A stretch of 64,000 bases of DNA from Anaerolineae bacterium (GTDB lineage: Bacteria; Chloroflexota; Anaerolineae; Aggregatilineales; Phototrophicaceae): NCBI GenBank assembly GCA_022824365.1, contig JAJEAA010000020.1:248001-312000 (forward strand), read 5' to 3'. The notes below the pieces were generated by a model. That model was not told where the DNA came from and did not search any database. It saw only the letters and a program-made list of their open reading frames with translations. Position numbers and translations under genes: made by a program. Positions 60,439 through 64,000 of the stretch are shown here, one piece after another (within the stretch, counting starts at the first letter, position 1; the number at the start of each line of letters is the position of its first letter).

Positions 60439-62046
60439 TCAGGCTTGCCGGATGCCCGGCGATGTCAACAAGCCTTCCAGGACCTTCAAACCCCCGTCCA
60501 GGAAGACCGCCAACAGCACCGCCGGAACCGTGCCCAACAAGATCTGATCAATCGAGGTCGAGTTCACGCCGAGCAAAATGAAATCCCCCAAAGCGCCGGC
60601 GCCGATGATGGAGGCCACTGCTGCTATGCCCACCAGCGAAATCGCGGCATTGCGCACGCCCGCCATAATCACCGGGAAAGCCAGTGGCAACTCAATCCGA
60701 AAGAAGGATTGCGCCGCCGTGAAACCCATGCCCTTGCCCGAATCAATGATGGCCGGGTCGATATTTTTTAGCCCGGCATAGGTATTCCGCACCAGCGGCA
60801 ACAAGGAATACAGCGTCAAGGCGATGATCGCCGGCGCCGTGCCAATGCCCGAAACGCCGAAGTCGCGGATCGTCAGCGCCGCCAGCTCGCGGCCGCCGAG
60901 CAGCTCGCCCGCCCCTTGCGCCAACAGCGTCAATCCGCCCAGCGCCGCTACTAGCAGAGGCAGAAAACGCAAGCGTCGATAATGCGGCAGCTTGCGCTCA
61001 AGGTCGAAGCGTTTGCCTGCCGAAATAAAGATCGGAAATACGAAGATCGCAAAGCCCGTTAGACTGCGGAGCAAAGCCAACTCCGCCATCGTCAATATGG
61101 TCAGCACAACTTCAAAACCAAAGGCGATGATAAGGACAGCCAGGAGCGCCAGCGGGATCAAAGCCAAAATAAAGACCGCTACTAATGAGAATTGACGCGT
61201 TCTCTCCGGCAAGCGCGCATGCAGCCGCCGCAAGACCAGCCCCGCCCCCAAGGCGATCAGCGCCAGCAGCAGCCAATCGCGAGCCAGCGAAAGGAAGCGG
61301 GCATCGCCAAGCCGCGCCAAAGGCACCAGCAAAATGCCAAATAAAGCCAGGCTTGGTATCGTTTGTATGATGCCAACGGCATATAGAATCGCGTCTTCCG
61401 CCTTGGCATCGCGGCTCGCCCATAATCCCAGCGCGATGCCGGCGATCAAGCCCGCGGCCAAGGCCACCAATACAAAAACAATGTGCTCCAAGAATCGAAT
61501 TGCCAGTGTCTCGCCCCGCGAATGATACTCCACCATGATCGAATAAACATCCAGCGTGCCGCCCGCCAGCATCATAACTACGACCAGCGCGCCGACCGCG
61601 CCCGCCAAGCCCCGAACCAGCCGCGATGCGCCGCTGCCCTCCAGATCAAGCAAGCCCGCGAAGAGCACGGTATAGCCGCCCGCCAAACCGGCCGCGATGC
61701 CGGCTGACGTCAATATCCGCGGATTGCTGATGCGCGTCCCGGCTTCAAAAAGGGCTTCCGCGCCAACCAGGTAAGCGCTGCCCGCCAGCGCCGGCAGATA
61801 CAAGGTCAAGATCACGAGCAGGTTGCCCACCGCCACCAGCGCCCAACCCCGCCGATTGCGGTCCCCCAAGAATGCCAGCAGCAAGGGCGTCAATGCCAGC
61901 AAGAACAAAAGGAGATAGCGCATATCGCCGGGGATTTCCAGCAAACCCACCGGCAAGCCAGCCGCGAGTCTGTTCGGCTTAACCTCGATGACGGGCAGGA
62001 AAAAGAAACCAAAGCTGGCAAAACACCCGCCCAGGAATGCGATCAA
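60439..62046 (-). CDS. Osmoprotectant ABC transporter permease 1 with core insertion
   Basis: The 535-residue protein has an N-terminal part with about six helices (MRYLLLFLLALTPLLLAFLG, GGYTVLFAGLLDL..). The OpuC-type core begins LEHIVFVLVALAAGLIAGIALGLWASRDAKAEDAILYAVGIIQTIPSLALFGILLVPLA (to about residue 244) and resumes at GIGTAPAIIALTLYSLLPLVRNTYAGLKNIDPAIIDSGKGMGFTAAQSFFRIELPLA (from about residue 400). In ordinary OpuCB these two parts are contiguous; here about 155 residues with extra helices lie between them. The channel must accommodate this insert. It precedes the ATPase gene by 29 bases. Confidence 0.85.
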   Translation of the reverse strand: MIAFLGGCFASFGFFFLPVIEVKPNRLAAGLPVGLLEIPGDMRYLLLFLLALTPLLLAFLGDRNRRGWALVAVGNLLVILTLYLPALAGSAYLVGAEALFEAGTRISNPRILTSAGIAAGLAGGYTVLFAGLLDLEGSGASRLVRGLAGAVGALVVVMMLAGGTLDVYSIMVEYHSRGETLAIRFLEHIVFVLVALAAGLIAGIALGLWASRDAKAEDAILYAVGIIQTIPSLALFGILLVPLARLGDARFLSLARDWLLLALIALGAGLVLRRLHARLPERTRQFSLVAVFILALIPLALLAVLIIAFGFEVVLTILTMAELALLRSLTGFAIFVFPIFISAGKRFDLERKLPHYRRLRFLPLLVAALGGLTLLAQGAGELLGGRELAALTIRDFGVSGIGTAPAIIALTLYSLLPLVRNTYAGLKNIDPAIIDSGKGMGFTAAQSFFRIELPLAFPVIMAGVRNAAISLVGIAAVASIIGAGALGDFILLGVNSTSIDQILLGTVPAVLLAVFLDGGLKVLEGLLTSPGIRQA

Positions 62047-62109
62047 GTTGCTCCTGTGAATCGCTGCTCTCCTTTGGTCTGATCTAGGGCTGTGGATTGC
62101 CAGGTAAAT

Positions 62110-62145
62110 GGCTTCGGGAGAGCCAAGGCCAATTCTCCCGAAGCC
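62110..62145 (-). terminator. Hairpin after the osmoprotectant-binding-protein gene
   Basis: GGCTTCGGGAGA (62110-62121) pairs perfectly with TCTCCCGAAGCC (62134-62145); the loop is 12 bases. It lies 22 bases after the binding-protein stop and before the permease. No U-run follows, so it is more likely an mRNA-stabilising or attenuating hairpin than a full terminator. Confidence 0.6.
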
Positions 62146-62167
62146 GTTGGAGCAGATTTTGCGACGG

Positions 62168-63109
62168 CTAGTTGCCGATGAATCCGCTCGCCTGCAGCCA
62201 GGCGCGGACGGCGTCGGCCGGGTTCAAGCCTTCGACTTCCACTTCCGCGTTCAGCGTTTGCAGGGCAACGTTGTCCAATGCGCGGAAGATCGGGTTCAAG
62301 ATGCCCGCGATCTCCGGGTTGGCGCGGATGACCTCGCCGCGGATGACCGGCGTCGGCGCGTAAATCGGCTGCGCGCCGAAGGGATCGTCCAGCACGACGA
62401 AGTTGTAAGCCATCAAAGCGCCATCGGTCGAATACGCCATCGCGAAGTTCACATTGTTCGCGCCTTCGTTCAGCGCTTGCTCGGTCTGCGCCGGCGTCGC
62501 GTTTGAGATGATCAGCAACTGATCATCGGTCAAGTCGAAGCCGTAGGTCTCCTCGAAGGAGGCGATGCCATCGGGCCGCTGCGCAAATTCATCGCCAGTC
62601 GCCAAATAGACAAAGCCGCCATCATTGACATAATCGGCCATGTCGATCACCGAATAGAGGCCGTTTTCTTCGGCGAAGGCTGCTGTCACCGCGAAGGCGT
62701 AGGTATTGTTCGCCGGCGTCGGCGCCAGCCACACCAAGTCGTTGATGGCCGCGTCCAGCGAGCTCACCAGCGCATAACCCAGCACGCGATGACCATAAGC
62801 TTCTTGCGGAATGTCATACCAGGGCACATCGTTGAAGTAGTTGTACAAAGCCGTGCCGGTATACTCGGCGTAGATGTCGATCTCGCCATTGACCAGCGCA
62901 TCGCGGTTGACTTGTGTGCCGCCGAGATTCGTGCGGTCGACCACATCCAGGCCGGCGTCTTCCAGCGCTGCCACGATGATTTGCCCCAATACAATTTGCT
63001 CGGTGAATTGCTTCGAGCCGACGCGGATCGGGCTATCCTGCGCGCTTGCGACTCCGAATGCGCTTGCCAGCAAGCACACGATCAAGAGCCATAATCCTGC
63101 TTTCTTCAC
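62168..63109 (-). CDS. Osmoprotectant (glycine-betaine type) substrate-binding protein
   Basis: The 313-residue protein has signal peptide GLWLLIVCLLASAFGVASA, cleaved before QDSPIRVGS. The OpuAC-type lobe starts IRVGSKQFTEQIVLGQIIVAALEDAGLDVVDRTNLGGTQVNRDALVNGEIDIYAEYTGTAL, a hallmark of OpuCC/OsmF-type proteins. The C-terminal AEVEVEGLNPADAVRAWLQASGF also fits. GTG 63109 is preceded by AGGAGG with six bases spacing. It starts the minus-strand osmoprotectant operon with the promoter at 63302-63330. Confidence 0.9.
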   Translation of the reverse strand: MKKAGLWLLIVCLLASAFGVASAQDSPIRVGSKQFTEQIVLGQIIVAALEDAGLDVVDRTNLGGTQVNRDALVNGEIDIYAEYTGTALYNYFNDVPWYDIPQEAYGHRVLGYALVSSLDAAINDLVWLAPTPANNTYAFAVTAAFAEENGLYSVIDMADYVNDGGFVYLATGDEFAQRPDGIASFEETYGFDLTDDQLLIISNATPAQTEQALNEGANNVNFAMAYSTDGALMAYNFVVLDDPFGAQPIYAPTPVIRGEVIRANPEIAGILNPIFRALDNVALQTLNAEVEVEGLNPADAVRAWLQASGFIGN

Positions 63110-63301
63110 ACTACACCTCCTCTAGGCATGGTTTACGATACGGGCAACATAACTGCCTTGGCGCATCCATTGACACCAATCGACTGCAAAGCTAAAACAA
63201 TTGGGTAGTCCGCCGACTGCTCAACCAACGGGTGATTATGATGTTGGCTATAGAGGCGAGTTGTCGACCTAGAGCCGACTGATATTAACAAACGCAAAAT
63301 A

Positions 63302-63330
63302 ATTATAGCATTAATATCGTAAAGACTCAA
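63302..63330 (-). promoter_or_regulatory. Near-consensus promoter of the osmoprotectant operon
   Basis: On the minus strand TTGAGT (63330-63325) and TATAAT (63307-63302) are 17 bases apart, with TG one base before the -10 (extended -10). The leader to the binding-protein start is about 185 bases and could hold regulation; no riboswitch is recognised. Confidence 0.65.
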
Positions 63331-63545
63331 GCTTCGCTGAAATTCAGGAGTGGTGAATTGCGTGGAGCTTTCCCCCGCCCTTAATCCCTTCCCGCATTTT
63401 GAGCATGCGCGCCGGAAATGGCTGTGTCGGCGGCTTGGTGCTGTCTGCGCGACCTGCGCGCCGCTAGAGATGCCGGCAGGGGGCGGAGGAAACGAGCGGC
63501 ATGTCCACGATTTTCGCCGCGCCTCAAAATCGCCGCCTTCAATCC
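63331..63545. other. Intergenic stretch without recognised gene
   Basis: Between the osmoprotectant promoter and the right-end promoter I see no coding gene. A frame at 63350-63595 is open but has no family motif and no good ribosome-binding site. Several short GC-rich inverted repeats occur. Confidence 0.5.
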
Positions 63546-63573
63546 TTGCATTTCAGAACATCTGTGCTATAAT
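63546..63573 (+). promoter_or_regulatory. Near-consensus extended -10 promoter
   Basis: TTGCAT (63546-63551) and TATAAT (63568-63573) with a 16-base spacer and TG one base before the -10. It precedes the partial gene at 63604. Confidence 0.65.
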
Positions 63574-63603
63574 GACTCCAATCCCAACCAACTGAGGACC
63601 GCC

Positions 63604-64000
63604 ATGGCCAATACCAGAAACTTCTCAGACCCTGAAAAACGCCAGGCCATGGACCGGCTCCATATCCCGACGACTTCAACCCCGCCCGCCCGCTTGCAGG
63701 CCTACCCTTCCCGGCTGGCGCAAAAACCGCCCGACCGGCAAAATGCGACTTTGTCCGAAAAGGGTTTTCCCATGTCCGACAAACGGACAATGTCAGATAT
63801 ACTCCTAATATATATCAACAATCCGATACCCTCACGCTTGCTCCCGACGCCGCCCGCAAAGACTCCCATAATGCCAATAACGACGGGGGTGGCGCATGCC
63901 ATTGATATGACAACTTCGACCTTGCCATCCAAAAACCTCTGCGCCCTTTGTGGTGAATCCCCCGGCCTAGAATCCGGGATATGTCCTGTATCCTTGAAAT
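63604..64000 (+). CDS. Partial unrecognised ORF at the right window edge
   Basis: From ATG 63604 the frame is open to the window end (132 codons). GAGG at 63594-63597 and a good promoter upstream support expression. The start (ANTRNFSDPEKRQAMDRL) is protein-like, but the rest (TSTPPARL.., RLLPTPPAKTPIMPITTG) is Pro/Thr-rich with no family motif. It includes a family C repeat remnant near 63937-63957. It could be a short real N-terminus followed by read-through of repeats, a pseudogene, or an unknown gene. Confidence 0.35.
   Translation, partial: MANTRNFSDPEKRQAMDRLHIPTTSTPPARLQAYPSRLAQKPPDRQNATLSEKGFPMSDKRTMSDILLIYINNPIPSRLLPTPPAKTPIMPITTGVAHAIDMTTSTLPSKNLCALCGESPGLESGICPVSLK
63937..63957. 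repeat. Family C repeat remnant
   Basis: CTCTGCGCCCTTTGTGGTGA then A matches the CTCTGTG..CTCTGTGGT pattern at 26688-26714 and 16278-16307. Confidence 0.5.

Noticed and set aside
63350..63595. 81-codon plus-strand frame
   Set aside because: It overlaps the promoter of the next gene, has an unlikely Cys/His/Pro composition and no family similarity.
63702..63932. 76-codon minus-strand frame with a hydrophobic stretch (TPVVIGIMGVFAGGVG)
   Set aside because: It has a TTG start within a family C repeat and overlaps the plus-strand partial ORF. It might be a small membrane protein, but the evidence is too thin to list.
1..64000. CRISPR arrays, tRNA, rRNA or insertion-sequence transposases
   Set aside because: I saw no regularly spaced direct repeats, no tRNA cloverleaf or rRNA-like sequence and no transposase or integrase motif. 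The palindromic families are dispersed, not arrayed.

Overview
The window is one continuous, gene-dense stretch of a GC-rich bacterial chromosome with no rRNA, tRNA, CRISPR array or recognisable insertion sequence. I read it as a free-living or host-associated heterotroph of the Chloroflexota (Anaerolineae-like). The reasons are indirect: short Sec signal peptides ending in ALAQD/TFAQD/VVMAQ, an SH3-repeat protein with a C-terminal HEACHHH motif, many sugar and peptide ABC importers, several sulfatases and FAD oxidoreductases, and many G/C-run palindromic repeats between and inside genes. This placement is an inference, not a proof.

Layout. (1) 1-3367 (+): acid-sugar catabolism, with a glucarate-dehydratase-like enzyme (cut by the window start), a DapA-fold aldolase/dehydratase and a galactonate-dehydratase-like enzyme. 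(2) 3373-8960 (-): a ribose-type ABC importer, a Gfo/Idh/MocA dehydrogenase, remnants of a second copy of that dehydrogenase, and a secreted SH3/metalloprotease-like protein between them. (3) 9227-24433 (+): a complete Dpp/Opp-type importer followed by an unusual cluster of one hydantoinase/oxoprolinase-type gene and five DUF917 (S-methyl-thiohydantoin desulfurase family) paralogues, interrupted by a DNA methyltransferase-HNH fusion and a separate HNH gene. (4) 24516-34646: a PIN toxin with a small partner, a sulfatase, a secreted VCBS/FG-GAP protein, two FAD_oxidored enzymes, a PhyH dioxygenase and two orphan proteins. (5) 34886-40172: a family-1 sugar ABC importer, a second sulfatase and a VOC protein. 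(6) 40351-45382: an Rbs-type importer plus an FGGY sugar kinase. (7) 45484-52374: a 2-oxoacid-dehydrogenase E2, a fused E1 alpha-beta, a SorC regulator, an Rpe-fold protein and a Gfo/Idh oxidoreductase behind a near-consensus promoter with a palindromic operator. (8) 52462-57609: a small membrane protein, two GMC-type oxidoreductases, a ROK kinase and a DUF1232 protein. (9) 57606-63109 (-): an osmoprotectant (OpuC/ProU-like) importer with two unusually elaborate permeases. The right end holds one partial ORF behind a good promoter.

Taken together this is a set of uptake-and-catabolism modules for sugars, sugar acids, sulfated glycans, peptides or cyclic amides, and osmolytes. The two most interesting signals are: (a) a family of G/C-run palindromes that sits between genes and also in frame inside at least seven protein-coding genes, in four of them read in the same phase (..GGPRGV); and (b) the HyuA + five-DUF917 cluster behind a dedicated peptide-type transporter. 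In addition, all five solute-binding-protein genes are separated from the next transport gene by a palindromic or hairpin element, which suggests the repeats were co-opted for differential expression.
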